Positions 41,208-49,899 of a stretch of DNA of 64,000 bases are shown in pieces (position 1 is the stretch's first letter; each line of letters starts with the position of its first letter). Location of the stretch: positions 62,001-126,000 of the forward strand of contig NZ_LMLA01000003.1 of NCBI RefSeq assembly GCF_001421765.1, in the 5' to 3' direction. This DNA is from Sphingomonas sp. Leaf32 (lineage in GTDB: Bacteria > Pseudomonadota > Alphaproteobacteria > Sphingomonadales > Sphingomonadaceae). Under the pieces are notes generated by a model that was not told the DNA's origin, made no database searches, and was given only the letters and a program-made list of their open reading frames with translations. The position numbers and the translations under genes are program-made.

Positions 41208-42208
41208 GCGGCGCGCTGGTCGCTGCGGTGCTGACCGATCCGGCGCGGGCGGAAACGCTGACGGCCGATCAGTGGAACGCATTGATCGCGGCGGCGCGGG
41301 CGGAACAGTTGATCGGCAGCGTCGCGACACGGCTGGAAGGACTGCCGGTTCCGCCCGCCGCCGCGCGCATCCTGGCCGATGCGCGCGCGTCGGCCGAACA
41401 GGGCCGGGTGGCGGCGCTGTGGGAGGCGGAGGCGGCGCGGCGGGCGCTCGCCTCGCTCAATGTGCCGGTCGTGCTGCTGAAGGGCACCGCCTTCGTCGCC
41501 GCCGGGCTGGACGCGGGGCGGGGGCGGGCGATCGGCGACCTCGACATCCTCGTGCCGCGCTACACCCTAGACGCGGTGGAGGCGGCGTTGCTGGCGGCGG
41601 GGTGGGAATGGGTGAAGCCCGACCCCTATGACGACGCCTATTATCGCCGCTGGATGCACGAACTGCCGCCGCTGATCCACCGGGAGCGGGACCGGATGAT
41701 CGACGTCCATCACACCATCCTCCCGCCGACCGCGCGGCCGACGCCCGATGTGGCGGCGCTGATCGCCGATGCGGTGCTGCTGGCGGGCGGGCTGTCGGTG
41801 CTGTGCCCGGAGGACATGGTGGTCCATGCCGCTGCGCATCTGTTCGCCGATGGCGACCTGCAGGGTGGCTTGCGCAATTTGTGGGACATCGACCGGCTGG
41901 TGCGCGAGTTTGTCGAGCGGGATGCCGGGTTCGTCGCGGCGCTGACCGAGCGGGCGGCGCGGCATCAACTGTCGGACGCGGTGGCGCGGGCGCTCAGGCT
42001 GGCGCGGCGGATCTATGGGACGCCGGGCGGTGGGGAGCCGGTGGCGTCGGATGCGTTGTTCGCCCGGCGGCTGCTGGCGCGCGATGGCTGGGGGCGATTG
42101 CGGCACAAGGGCACCGAGTTCGGTTTCTATGTCCGCTCGCACTGGCTGCGGATGCCGCCTGCCATGCTGGCGCGGCATCTTTGGACAAAGTTTCGGAAGA
42201 AGAAGTAG
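41204..42208 (+). CDS. nucleotidyltransferase of the HPr-rel-A system (PF14907-type)
   Basis: A 334-residue protein of the uncharacterised nucleotidyltransferase family NTP_transf_5. Visible signature: VVLLKGTAFVA (residues 89-99), then the active-site GRAIGDLDILVPR with two Asp (112 and 114) as in polymerase-beta-type transferases, and MIDVHHTILPP with a third acidic residue. The C-terminal half is helical, with VVHAAAHLFADGDLQGGLRNLWDI. Homologues occur in lasso-peptide clusters with a kinase, where one is reported to act on a phosphorylated peptide. Start is ATG overlapping the kinase stop. A family D repeat follows directly. Confidence 0.83.
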   Translation: MSGALVAAVLTDPARAETLTADQWNALIAAARAEQLIGSVATRLEGLPVPPAAARILADARASAEQGRVAALWEAEAARRALASLNVPVVLLKGTAFVAAGLDAGRGRAIGDLDILVPRYTLDAVEAALLAAGWEWVKPDPYDDAYYRRWMHELPPLIHRERDRMIDVHHTILPPTARPTPDVAALIADAVLLAGGLSVLCPEDMVVHAAAHLFADGDLQGGLRNLWDIDRLVREFVERDAGFVAALTERAARHQLSDAVARALRLARRIYGTPGGGEPVASDALFARRLLARDGWGRLRHKGTEFGFYVRSHWLRMPPAMLARHLWTKFRKKK

Positions 42209-42365
42209 GGGGTTCGCGCGGAGGCGCGGAGACGCGGAGAGGGTGCGCACCGGGCGGGACCTTCGCGAACGGAAGACGTCATTCCCGCTGCGGCCGAGTG
42301 CTGAAGCCGCTGGCGCGGGGGACGTCGCGCCAAGCGCAACCCCTCCGCGTCTCCGCGCGAACCCC
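42208..42365. repeat. dispersed inverted repeat, family D, copy 2
   Basis: GGGGTTCGCGCGGAGGCGCG at the left and CTCCGCGTCTCCGCGCGAAC CCC at the right are complements built of GGAGNCGC units, flanking about 90 bases. It separates the HPr-rel-A operon from the converging wecC gene and touches the last base of the former. Confidence 0.88.
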
Positions 42366-42372
42366 TATCTTC

Positions 42373-43626
42373 TTACCGCCACATCCCCCGCGTATCGTAC
42401 AGTTGCTTGTCGGCGCGCGCCTCGACCGGCACCGTCTTGAACACGCTATGGTCGACCAGCACGACGAGGATGTCGTTCGACAGCCCTTCGTCGAGCGACA
42501 CCAGCCGCCCGCCGTCGAGCGACCGGGGGAGGGCGGTGACGAACGGCTCGACCAGATCGATCCGGTCGCCGTAGCGGGCGATCAGTGCCTGGGCGACCTT
42601 CACCGCCGGGCTTTCGCGCAGGTCGTCGATGTCGGCCTTGAACGCCAGCCCCAGCAGCGACGCGCGCGCATCCGGCGACGCGTCGAGCATTGCGGCGGCG
42701 CGGGTGACGACATGGTCGACCTTGCCGTCGTTCACCTCGCGCGCGGTGCGGATCAGCGGCGTCTGTTCGGGCGCGGCATCGACGATGAACCACGGATCGA
42801 CCGCGATGCAGTGCCCGCCGACGCCCGGACCCGGCTTCAGGATGTTGACGCGCGGATGGCGGTTGGCCAGCTCGATCACGTCCCAGACATTCAGGTCCAT
42901 CTTGTCGCACACGATCGACAATTCGTTGGCGAAGGCGATGGCGACGTCGCGGCTGGTATTCTCCACCAGCTTGACCATTTCCGCCGTCCGCGCGGTGGTG
43001 ACGGTGCAGGCGCCCTCCACGAAGCGGCGATAGAAGCCGCAGGCGGCCTCCGCGCACGCCGGCGTGATCCCGCCGATCGAGCGTTCGTTCGACACGAGTT
43101 CGAGGATGATCCGACCGGGCAGCACCCGCTCCGGGCAATAGGCGACGGCGATGTCGGGCGTGTCCGACACGCCGGGCAGGGCGAGGTCGGGGCGCAGCTC
43201 CGCCAGCAGGTCGCGAATCTGTTCGGTGGTCCCGACCGGCGAAGTCGATTCGAGGATCACCGTATTGCCCTTGGCCAGCACCGGCGCAATGGCGCGGGTG
43301 GCGTTCAGGACATAGCTGAGGTCCGGCACATGGCCCGGCCCGAACGGCGTCGGTACCGCGATGACGAAGATATTGGACGGGGCAGGGGTCGTCGCAGTGG
43401 TCAGGCGACCGAGCAGCACGACGTCGCGCACCAGCGTATCGAGATCGGCCTCCTCGATATGGATGTCGCCGCGCGCCACCGTGTCGACGACATGCTGGCT
43501 GACGTCGATGCCGATGACCCGCGCGCCCGACCGGGCGACGACGGCGGCGGTCGGCAGGCCGATATAGCCCAGCCCGACGACGCAGACGTCATAGGTGTCG
43601 GCGGCGGCGATGCGCTGTTCAAGCAT
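42373..43626 (-). CDS. wecC: UDP-N-acetyl-D-mannosamine dehydrogenase
   Basis: Oxidises UDP-ManNAc to UDP-ManNAcA with two NAD+. The 417-residue protein has the Rossmann start VCVVGLGYIGLPTA, the ESTSPVGTTE block, CPERVLPG, VENTSRDVAIAFANE, and the catalytic Cys in GPGVGGHCIAVDPWF. Start at MLEQRIAAAD; upstream in-frame ATGs lie inside wecB. It overlaps wecB by eight bases. With WecB it forms UDP-ManNAcA for enterobacterial-common-antigen-like, capsular or other surface glycans. Confidence 0.94.
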   Translation of the reverse strand: MLEQRIAAADTYDVCVVGLGYIGLPTAAVVARSGARVIGIDVSQHVVDTVARGDIHIEEADLDTLVRDVVLLGRLTTATTPAPSNIFVIAVPTPFGPGHVPDLSYVLNATRAIAPVLAKGNTVILESTSPVGTTEQIRDLLAELRPDLALPGVSDTPDIAVAYCPERVLPGRIILELVSNERSIGGITPACAEAACGFYRRFVEGACTVTTARTAEMVKLVENTSRDVAIAFANELSIVCDKMDLNVWDVIELANRHPRVNILKPGPGVGGHCIAVDPWFIVDAAPEQTPLIRTAREVNDGKVDHVVTRAAAMLDASPDARASLLGLAFKADIDDLRESPAVKVAQALIARYGDRIDLVEPFVTALPRSLDGGRLVSLDEGLSNDILVVLVDHSVFKTVPVEARADKQLYDTRGMWR

Positions 43627-44746
43627 AGAGGGTCTCCACGATGCGGGCGGACGCATGGCCGTCTCCGAAGGGGTTGTGCGCCTTTGCCATCGCGGCATAG
43701 GCGGCGGGGTCGTCGAGCAGCGTCGCGACCTCGGCGACGATGCGGTCCTCGTCCGATCCGATCAGCTTCGCGGTGCCGGCCATCACGCCCTCGGGACGCT
43801 CGGTCGTCTCGCGCATCACCAGCACCGGCTTGCCCAGACCCGGCGCTTCCTCCTGCACCCCGCCCGAATCGGTCAGGACGAGGTGGCAGAGGTCGAGCAG
43901 GCGGACGAAATGCGGATAATCCTGCGGGGCGATCATCGCCACGCGGGGATTGTCGCCGAGAATCGCGTCCATGACGGAGCGCACCTGCGGATTGGGATGG
44001 ACCGGAAAGATCACGCCAACCTTTTCGCGTTCGGCGATACGGGCGATGGCGCGGGCGATATTCTCCATGCCGCCGCCGAAATTCTCGCGCCGGTGGGTCG
44101 TCACCAGCACGATGTGCTTGCCGGCGAAGCGCTCCGCCAGCGCATCGAGTGCCTGTGTCCGCTGCGGCTCGGCGGCGATCCGCTCGCGCGCCATGTGCAG
44201 CGCGTCGATCACGGTGTTGCCGGTCACCAGCACGCGCTCGGCCGGTACGTTTTCGGCCAGCAGCGCGTCGGCGGCGGTCTCGGTCGGCGCGAAGTGCAGG
44301 TCGGCGATGCTGCCGACGATCTTGCGGTTCACCTCTTCGGGCCAGGGATGATAGATGTCGTGGCTGCGCAGGCCCGCCTCGACATGCGCGACCGGCACCT
44401 TGCGGTAATAGGCGGCAAGGGCTGCGACCATCGCGGTGGCGGTGTCGCCCTGCACGATGACGCGATCGGGCTGCTCCGCGTCGAACACCGGTCCCAGCGC
44501 GTGGAGCAATCGAGCGGTCAGGCCGTCCAGCGACTGGCCGGCGGTCATGATGTTCAGGTCGATGTCGGGCACGATCCCGGCGAACTCCATCACCTGATCC
44601 AGCATCTCGCGGTGCTGCGCGGTGACGACGACGCGGGTGTCGAAGCCGGGGTGGGCGCGGAGCGCATGGATCAGCGGAAACAGCTTGATCGCCTCGGGCC
44701 GCGTGCCGAAGACGACCAGTATCCGCTGCACCTGCTTGCCCATCAT
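43619..44746 (-). CDS. wecB: UDP-N-acetylglucosamine 2-epimerase (non-hydrolysing)
   Basis: Interconverts UDP-GlcNAc and UDP-ManNAc. The 375-residue protein has VFGTRPEAIKLFPLI at the start, QGDTATAMVAALAAYY, HVEAGLRSHDIYHPWPEE, TTHRRENFG and TDSGGVQEEAPGLGKPVLVMR TTERPE, all standard WecB blocks. It is the first gene of the pair wecB-wecC. glmU and glmS, which make UDP-GlcNAc, are nearby. Confidence 0.95.
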   Translation of the reverse strand: MMGKQVQRILVVFGTRPEAIKLFPLIHALRAHPGFDTRVVVTAQHREMLDQVMEFAGIVPDIDLNIMTAGQSLDGLTARLLHALGPVFDAEQPDRVIVQGDTATAMVAALAAYYRKVPVAHVEAGLRSHDIYHPWPEEVNRKIVGSIADLHFAPTETAADALLAENVPAERVLVTGNTVIDALHMARERIAAEPQRTQALDALAERFAGKHIVLVTTHRRENFGGGMENIARAIARIAEREKVGVIFPVHPNPQVRSVMDAILGDNPRVAMIAPQDYPHFVRLLDLCHLVLTDSGGVQEEAPGLGKPVLVMRETTERPEGVMAGTAKLIGSDEDRIVAEVATLLDDPAAYAAMAKAHNPFGDGHASARIVETLYA

Positions 44747-44821
44747 ACGCCCCCGCGACCGGAACTGGCCGCTACCACGCCGGAATTAGCCGCGGGAGCT
44801 TAATAATTGGTGGGCGTGCAA

Positions 44822-44954
44822 ATACTCCCCGGCACGGGGAGGGGAACCAGCGAAGCTGGTGGAGGGGGGTGTCCGCGTACGGACCGGTTGCGTTGCGTCG
44901 CCATCCCCCTCCACCACCGCTTCGCGGCGGTCCCCCTCCCCGTGCCGGGGAGGA
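44822..44954. repeat. dispersed inverted repeat, family A, copy 2
   Basis: ACTCCCCGGCACGGGGAGGG at the left, CCCTCCCCGTGCCGGGGAGG at the right, with inner GAACCAGCGAAGCTGGTGGA and CCACCGCTTCGCGGCGG blocks. Nearly identical to the element at 49721-49852. It sits between wecB and the SDR gene and ends two bases before the SDR stop. Confidence 0.9.
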
Positions 44955-44956
44955 AC

Positions 44957-45742
44957 TCATCCGTGATACCGCTCCGCCACCTTGTCCCGCGACGCGTTCG
45001 GCGCGATCTTCGCCTCGGCTGCCTCCAGCGCTTCCCAGTCCGCAACATCGGGCAGCGACGGGATGCAGACCGCCTCGCCCAGCTCCAGCCCGCGCAGCGA
45101 GGCGACGACCAGATCGTCCGGCTCCATCACCCGCTCGGGCGGGAAGTCGTCAACGCTCTTGCCCGCGACATGGTGGAAATCGGTCGCGGTGACTCCGGGG
45201 ATCAGCAGCTGGACGCGGATGTTGCCGTCCTTCGTCTCGGCCTGCATCACGCGGGTATAATAGGCGACATAGGCCTTGGTCGCGCCATAGCCGGCATAGG
45301 TCGGCATCTTGGTGAACAGCGTGCCCGACCCGATATTGATGATCGTGCCTTGCCCGTTACGCTTCATGCCGGCCATCGCCGCATCGGCCAGCCGGCTGAA
45401 CGCCACGACGTTCAAGAGCAGCATGTCGGTCATGTCGTCCCGGTCGCCTTCACCGACCTTGCCGATCGCGGCGAAGCCGGCATTATTGACGAACAGGGCG
45501 ATCGGCTCGCCCGCCTCCAGCCGTTCCTCGACCACATCGAGATCGTCCGGGTCGGCGAGGTCGGCGGCGATTACCTCGATGTCGATACCGTGTTCGGCGG
45601 ACAGCTGTTCGGCGAGGTCGCGCAGCCGGTCCTCGCGCCGGGCGACGATGACGAGGTCATGGCCGGTACGCGCCAGGTGATGCGCGAAGCTGAGACCGAT
45701 ACCGGACGAAGCGCCGGTGATGAGGGCGACGGGGCGGGACAT
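44957..45742 (-). CDS. short-chain dehydrogenase/reductase
   Basis: A 261-residue classical SDR. Motifs are the NAD(P)-binding TGASSGIG, NNAG, the active-site Ser in INIGSGT and YAGYGATKAY with catalytic Tyr and Lys. An Arg pair (ARREDRL) after the second strand suggests preference for NADP(H). The C-terminal part, PNASRDKVAERYHG, is distinctive but not diagnostic. Substrate unknown. Two closest neighbours in direction are gph upstream and wecB downstream past the repeat; no pathway link is evident. Confidence 0.9.
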   Translation of the reverse strand: MSRPVALITGASSGIGLSFAHHLARTGHDLVIVARREDRLRDLAEQLSAEHGIDIEVIAADLADPDDLDVVEERLEAGEPIALFVNNAGFAAIGKVGEGDRDDMTDMLLLNVVAFSRLADAAMAGMKRNGQGTIINIGSGTLFTKMPTYAGYGATKAYVAYYTRVMQAETKDGNIRVQLLIPGVTATDFHHVAGKSVDDFPPERVMEPDDLVVASLRGLELGEAVCIPSLPDVADWEALEAAEAKIAPNASRDKVAERYHG

Positions 45743-45768
45743 GGCAATTCCTTGGCGATAGGGACAGT

Positions 45769-46446
45769 TCAGGCCGACAAACGCACCAGCGTCGGGATAA
45801 GCTCGTCGAAATGATCGATCACCGCATCGGCTCCCAATTCGGCGACCGGCTGCATCAGGAATCCGAACGAGCAGGCGATGTTTGGGATGCCGGCATTCTT
45901 CGCGGCGTCGATGTCGAAATGCGAATCACCGACAAACGCCGCGCGCCCGCCGCCGCAGCGTTCGATCATCGCGTCGATCGGCGCGCGGTTCGGCTTCGAC
46001 TTGCCCGGCCCCAGCGTGTCGCCGCCGATGACGCAGGCGAAGCGGCGGGTGAGGTCGAGTTCGTCCAGCAGCCGCAGCGCCAGCCCTTCCAGCTTGTTGG
46101 TGACGATCGCGACCGTCACGCCCATCGCATCAAGTTGATCGAGCGCCACCATCGCCCCTGGAAACGGCCGCGAATGGACCGCGATATGCGCCTCGTAATA
46201 ATCGAGCAGCAGGCGGTGGAGACGGGTCAGCTCCGCCTCTTCGCAGCCGCCGGTCGCCTGCATCCCCTGGCGCAGCATGTGCTTCGCGCCGCCGCCGATC
46301 ATCGGGATGACCTGTTCGCGCCTCAGCAGCGGCCGGCCCGCATCGCGCAGCGCATGGTTCACCGCATCGGTCAGGTCGCCGCTGGTGTCGATAAAGGTGC
46401 CGTCGAGATCGAAGCCGACGATATCGAATGAAATCTTTGTCATCAT
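45769..46446 (-). CDS. gph: phosphoglycolate phosphatase (HAD family)
   Basis: A 225-residue HAD-superfamily phosphatase. Motif I is FDLDGTFIDTS (nucleophile first Asp), motif II is the Thr in IVTNK, motif III Lys in GKSKPNRAP, and motif IV GDSHFDIDAAKNAG; a helical cap lies between motifs I and II. These fit Gph, which removes 2-phosphoglycolate formed during repair of oxidised DNA ends. Start at the first of two adjacent ATGs (46446); the second (46443) is equally possible and no ribosome site is clear. Divergent from glmU with 59 bases between. Confidence 0.88.
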   Translation of the reverse strand: MMTKISFDIVGFDLDGTFIDTSGDLTDAVNHALRDAGRPLLRREQVIPMIGGGAKHMLRQGMQATGGCEEAELTRLHRLLLDYYEAHIAVHSRPFPGAMVALDQLDAMGVTVAIVTNKLEGLALRLLDELDLTRRFACVIGGDTLGPGKSKPNRAPIDAMIERCGGGRAAFVGDSHFDIDAAKNAGIPNIACSFGFLMQPVAELGADAVIDHFDELIPTLVRLSA

Positions 46447-46505
46447 CGCCGCATTGGCGCGGGCGATATGGAATTGGCAAGGGTCGTGTGCCACAGACGG
46501 CCCCC

Positions 46506-47864
46506 ATGAGCGCACAACCGATCGCCGCCGTGATCCTCGCCGCCGGGCAGGGCACCCGCATGAAGTCCAGCAAGCACAAGGTGCTGCACCCGCTGGCGGG
46601 GCAGCCGATGCTGTTCCATCTGCTCGACAGCCTGTCCGCCGCGAACGTCACCCGCCGGGTGGTGATCGTCGGCGCGGTCGGCGAACAGGTGGAAAAGGCG
46701 GTCGCCGGGCGCTGCGTGGAGATCGCGTGGCAGCGCGAGCAGCTGGGCACCGCGCACGCCGCGTTGCAGGCGAAGGAAACGCTGGCCGACCATGACGGCA
46801 TCGTGCTGGTCTGTTTCGGCGATACCCCGCTGCTGTCGGCCGATACCGTCGCCCGGCTGACCGCGCGACTGGACGAAGCGGACGCGCCAGCGGTCGCGGT
46901 GCTGGGCTTCCGCCCCGCCGATGCTGCTGCCTATGGCCGGATCATCGCCAACGATGCCGGTAACATCGCCAAGATGGTCGAGTATAAGGACGCCTCGGCG
47001 GACGAACGCGCGGTCGACCTGTGCAACAGCGGCGTGACCGCGGTGCGCTCGGCCGATCTGTGGGCGCTGCTGGAGCGGGTCGGCAATGACAATGCCGCCG
47101 GCGAATATTACCTGCCGGATATCGTGATGCTCGCCATCGCCGACGGGCGCGGCGCGGTGGTGATCGAGACGGCGGCCGACGAAGTGGCTGGCATCAACAG
47201 CCGCGCCGAATTGGCGGCGGTGGAAAGCGCGTGGCAGGGCAAGCGCCGGCAGCAGGCGATGGCCGATGGCGTCACGCTGGTCGCGCCCGAAACCGTGTTC
47301 TTCGCGCACGACACACAACTCGGCCGCGATGTGACGATCGAACCGAACGTCGTGTTCGGCCCCGGCGTGACCATCGCCGATAACGTCACGATCCACGCCT
47401 TCAGCCATCTGGAGGGCGCGACCGTGGCGACGAAGGCGGATGTCGGCCCCTATGCCCGCCTGCGCCCCGGTGCGGTGCTGGGTGAGGGTAGCCGCGTCGG
47501 CAATTTCGTCGAGGTGAAGAACACGACGCTGGGCACAGGGGCGAAGGCCAATCACCTGACCTATCTGGGTGACGCGACCGTCGGTGCGAACGTCAATATC
47601 GGCGCGGGCACGATCACCTGCAATTATGACGGCTTCTTCAAATACCGCACCGAGATCGGCGCGGGCGCGTTCATCGGGTCGAACAGCGCTTTGGTCGCAC
47701 CGGTCAGGATCGGCGAGGGCGCGTTGGTCGCCGCCGGTTCGGTCGTCACCCGCGATGTCGATGCCGACGCGCTGGCGCTGGTCCGGGCGGATCGGGTCGA
47801 TCAGCCCGGTTGGGCACAGCGTTTCCGCCACAAGCAATCGGCTGCAAAGGCCGCCAGGAAATAA
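46506..47864 (+). CDS. glmU: bifunctional N-acetylglucosamine-1-phosphate uridyltransferase / glucosamine-1-phosphate acetyltransferase
   Basis: Makes UDP-GlcNAc from glucosamine-1-phosphate, for peptidoglycan and lipopolysaccharide. The 452-residue protein has the nucleotidyltransferase signature LAAGQGTRMKSSKHKVLHPL at the start, QLGTAHA, and then the left-handed beta-helix acetyltransferase from about residue 255 with ARLRPGAVLGEGSRVGNFVE, KANHLTYLGDATVG and GTITCNYDG. glmS is next in the same direction, so the two reactions flanking GlmM are co-encoded. Confidence 0.96.
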   Translation: MSAQPIAAVILAAGQGTRMKSSKHKVLHPLAGQPMLFHLLDSLSAANVTRRVVIVGAVGEQVEKAVAGRCVEIAWQREQLGTAHAALQAKETLADHDGIVLVCFGDTPLLSADTVARLTARLDEADAPAVAVLGFRPADAAAYGRIIANDAGNIAKMVEYKDASADERAVDLCNSGVTAVRSADLWALLERVGNDNAAGEYYLPDIVMLAIADGRGAVVIETAADEVAGINSRAELAAVESAWQGKRRQQAMADGVTLVAPETVFFAHDTQLGRDVTIEPNVVFGPGVTIADNVTIHAFSHLEGATVATKADVGPYARLRPGAVLGEGSRVGNFVEVKNTTLGTGAKANHLTYLGDATVGANVNIGAGTITCNYDGFFKYRTEIGAGAFIGSNSALVAPVRIGEGALVAAGSVVTRDVDADALALVRADRVDQPGWAQRFRHKQSAAKAARK

Positions 47865-47895
47865 GCAAGCGGGCCTTCCCGCCGGAGAGACGGAT

Positions 47896-49719
47896 ATGTG
47901 TGGAATTGTTGGCATTATCGGCACCGAAAGCGTGGCCGACCGCTTGCTCGATGGGCTGAAGCGCCTCGAATATCGCGGCTATGACTCGGCGGGCATCGCC
48001 ACGGTCGAAGGCGGCGCGATCGAGCGTCGCCGCGCGTCGGGCAAGCTCAAGAACCTCGCTGCCGAACTGGGCGAGCATCCGCTGCCCGGCCATATCGGCA
48101 TCGCCCATACCCGCTGGGCGACGCATGGCGGCCCGACCACCGACAACGCCCACCCGCACGCGACCGATGAAGTCGCCGTCGTCCACAACGGCATCATCGA
48201 GAACTTCAAGCCGCTGCGCGAGGAACTGACCGCGCGCGGCCGGGTGTTCACCAGCGAGACCGATACCGAGGTCGTCGCCCATCTGGTCAGCGAACAGGTC
48301 GAGGCCGGAAAGTCGCCCACGCAAGCGGTGCAGGCGATCCTGCCGCGCCTACACGGCGCCTTCGCGCTCGCCATCCTGTTCCGCCAGCATGACGACCTGT
48401 TGATCGGCGCGCGGCTCGGTTCGCCGCTGGTCGTGGGTTATGGCGAGGGCGAGGTGTATCTCGGCTCTGACGCGCTGGCGCTGGCGCCGCTGACCCAGCG
48501 CATCGCCTATCTGGAGGAGGGCGACTGGGTCGTCTGCCGCCGCGACGGCACCGACATCTTCGATCGCGACAATAATCCGGTCGACCGTCCGGTCACGCTG
48601 TCGGGCGTCACCGGCGCGCTGATCGACAAGGGCAATCACCGCCACTTCATGCAGAAGGAAATCTACGAGCAGCCGATCGTCGTCGCCCAGACGCTGCGCT
48701 CGTACCTGCAACGGTTCGAGGGCAAGGTGACGCTGCCGATCCCCGATTTCGACCTGTCGGGCATCAAGCGGGTGACCATCGTCGCCTGCGGCACCAGCTT
48801 CTATGCTGGGATGGTCGCCAAATACTGGTTCGAACAATTCGCAAGGGTGCCGGTCGACCTCGATGTCGCATCCGAGTTCCGCTACCGCGCGCCGGTGATG
48901 GAGGAGGGCGGCCTGGCCCTGTTCATCAGCCAGTCGGGCGAAACCGCCGACACGCTCGCCGCCCTGCGCCATGCCAAGGGCGAGGGGCAGACGATCGCCG
49001 TCGTCGTCAACGTGCCGACCAGCACCATGGCGCGCGAGGCCGACCTGCTGCTGCCGACCCATGCCGGGCCAGAGATCGGCGTCGCCTCGACCAAGGCGTT
49101 CACCTGCCAGCTTGCGGTCCTCGCCGCGCTCGCCGCCAATCTCGCCAAGGCCAAGGGGCGGTTGTCCGAAGCCGAAGAGCGCAGCATCGTCCGCCATCTG
49201 GCCGAGGCGCCGGCGTCGATCAACGGCGCGCTGGCTTATGACGAGGCGATCGAATCGATGGCCGGCGTCATCGCGGCGGCGCGTGACGTGCTGTATCTGG
49301 GGCGCGGCACCGACTATCCGCTGGCGCTGGAAGGGGCGCTCAAGCTCAAGGAAATCAGCTATATCCATGCCGAGGGCTATGCCGCCGGCGAGATGAAGCA
49401 CGGGCCGATCGCGCTGATCGACGAACATGTGCCGGTGATCGTCATCGCCCCGTCGGGGCCGCTGTTCGACAAGACTGTCAGCAACATGCAGGAGGTACAG
49501 GCGCGCGGCGGCAAGGTCGTGCTGATCTCCGACTATGACGGCATCCAGGCGGCGGGCGAGAACTGCATCGCCACCATCACCATGCCCAAGGTCCACCCGC
49601 TGATCGCACCGATCGTCTATGCGGTGCCGGTGCAGCTGCTGGCCTACCATGTCGCGGTGGCGAAGGGGACGGATGTCGACCAGCCGCGCAATCTCGCGAA
49701 GTCGGTGACGGTGGAATAG
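47896..49719 (+). CDS. glmS: glutamine--fructose-6-phosphate aminotransferase (isomerising)
   Basis: Makes glucosamine-6-phosphate from fructose-6-phosphate and glutamine. The 607-residue protein starts MCGIVGIIG, with Cys2 as glutaminase nucleophile, followed by the class II amidotransferase domain (to about 240; HTRWATHG, HNGIIENF) and two SIS domains with ACGTSFYAGMVAKYW, SQSGETADTL and the C-terminal DQPRNLAKSVTVE. GGAGAG lies upstream of the ATG. No glmS ribozyme-like leader is seen; the gap from glmU is only 31 bases. Confidence 0.97.
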   Translation: MCGIVGIIGTESVADRLLDGLKRLEYRGYDSAGIATVEGGAIERRRASGKLKNLAAELGEHPLPGHIGIAHTRWATHGGPTTDNAHPHATDEVAVVHNGIIENFKPLREELTARGRVFTSETDTEVVAHLVSEQVEAGKSPTQAVQAILPRLHGAFALAILFRQHDDLLIGARLGSPLVVGYGEGEVYLGSDALALAPLTQRIAYLEEGDWVVCRRDGTDIFDRDNNPVDRPVTLSGVTGALIDKGNHRHFMQKEIYEQPIVVAQTLRSYLQRFEGKVTLPIPDFDLSGIKRVTIVACGTSFYAGMVAKYWFEQFARVPVDLDVASEFRYRAPVMEEGGLALFISQSGETADTLAALRHAKGEGQTIAVVVNVPTSTMAREADLLLPTHAGPEIGVASTKAFTCQLAVLAALAANLAKAKGRLSEAEERSIVRHLAEAPASINGALAYDEAIESMAGVIAAARDVLYLGRGTDYPLALEGALKLKEISYIHAEGYAAGEMKHGPIALIDEHVPVIVIAPSGPLFDKTVSNMQEVQARGGKVVLISDYDGIQAAGENCIATITMPKVHPLIAPIVYAVPVQLLAYHVAVAKGTDVDQPRNLAKSVTVE

Positions 49720-49720
49720 A

Positions 49721-49852
49721 TTCCTCCCCGGTACGGGGAGGGGGACCAGCGAAGCTGGTGGAGGGGGGTGTCCGCATACGGCGCGGTTGCGTTGCGAGGC
49801 GATCCCCCTCCGCCACCGCGTTGCGGCGGTCCCCTCCCCGTGCCGGGGAGGT
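49721..49852. repeat. dispersed inverted repeat, family A, copy 3
   Basis: Begins TTCCTCCCCGGTACGGGGAG and ends CCTCCCCGTGCCGGGGAGGT T; the inside matches the copies at 6195 and 44822, including ACCAGCGAAGCTGGTGGAGG. It starts directly after the glmS stop codon and may form the end of that transcript. Confidence 0.9.
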
Positions 49853-49899
49853 TCATGCGCCTACCCGGTCTGCGCCGGGCCGAGGCTGCGCCGAAACCG

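Noticed and set aside
41803..43974. Plus-strand frame of 723 codons
   Set aside because: It is out of frame with the nucleotidyltransferase and antisense to wecC, with low-complexity Arg/Asp/His composition typical of GC-rich shadows.
47865..47895. glmS ribozyme/riboswitch leader
   Set aside because: The gap to glmU is only 31 bases and has no room for the fold.
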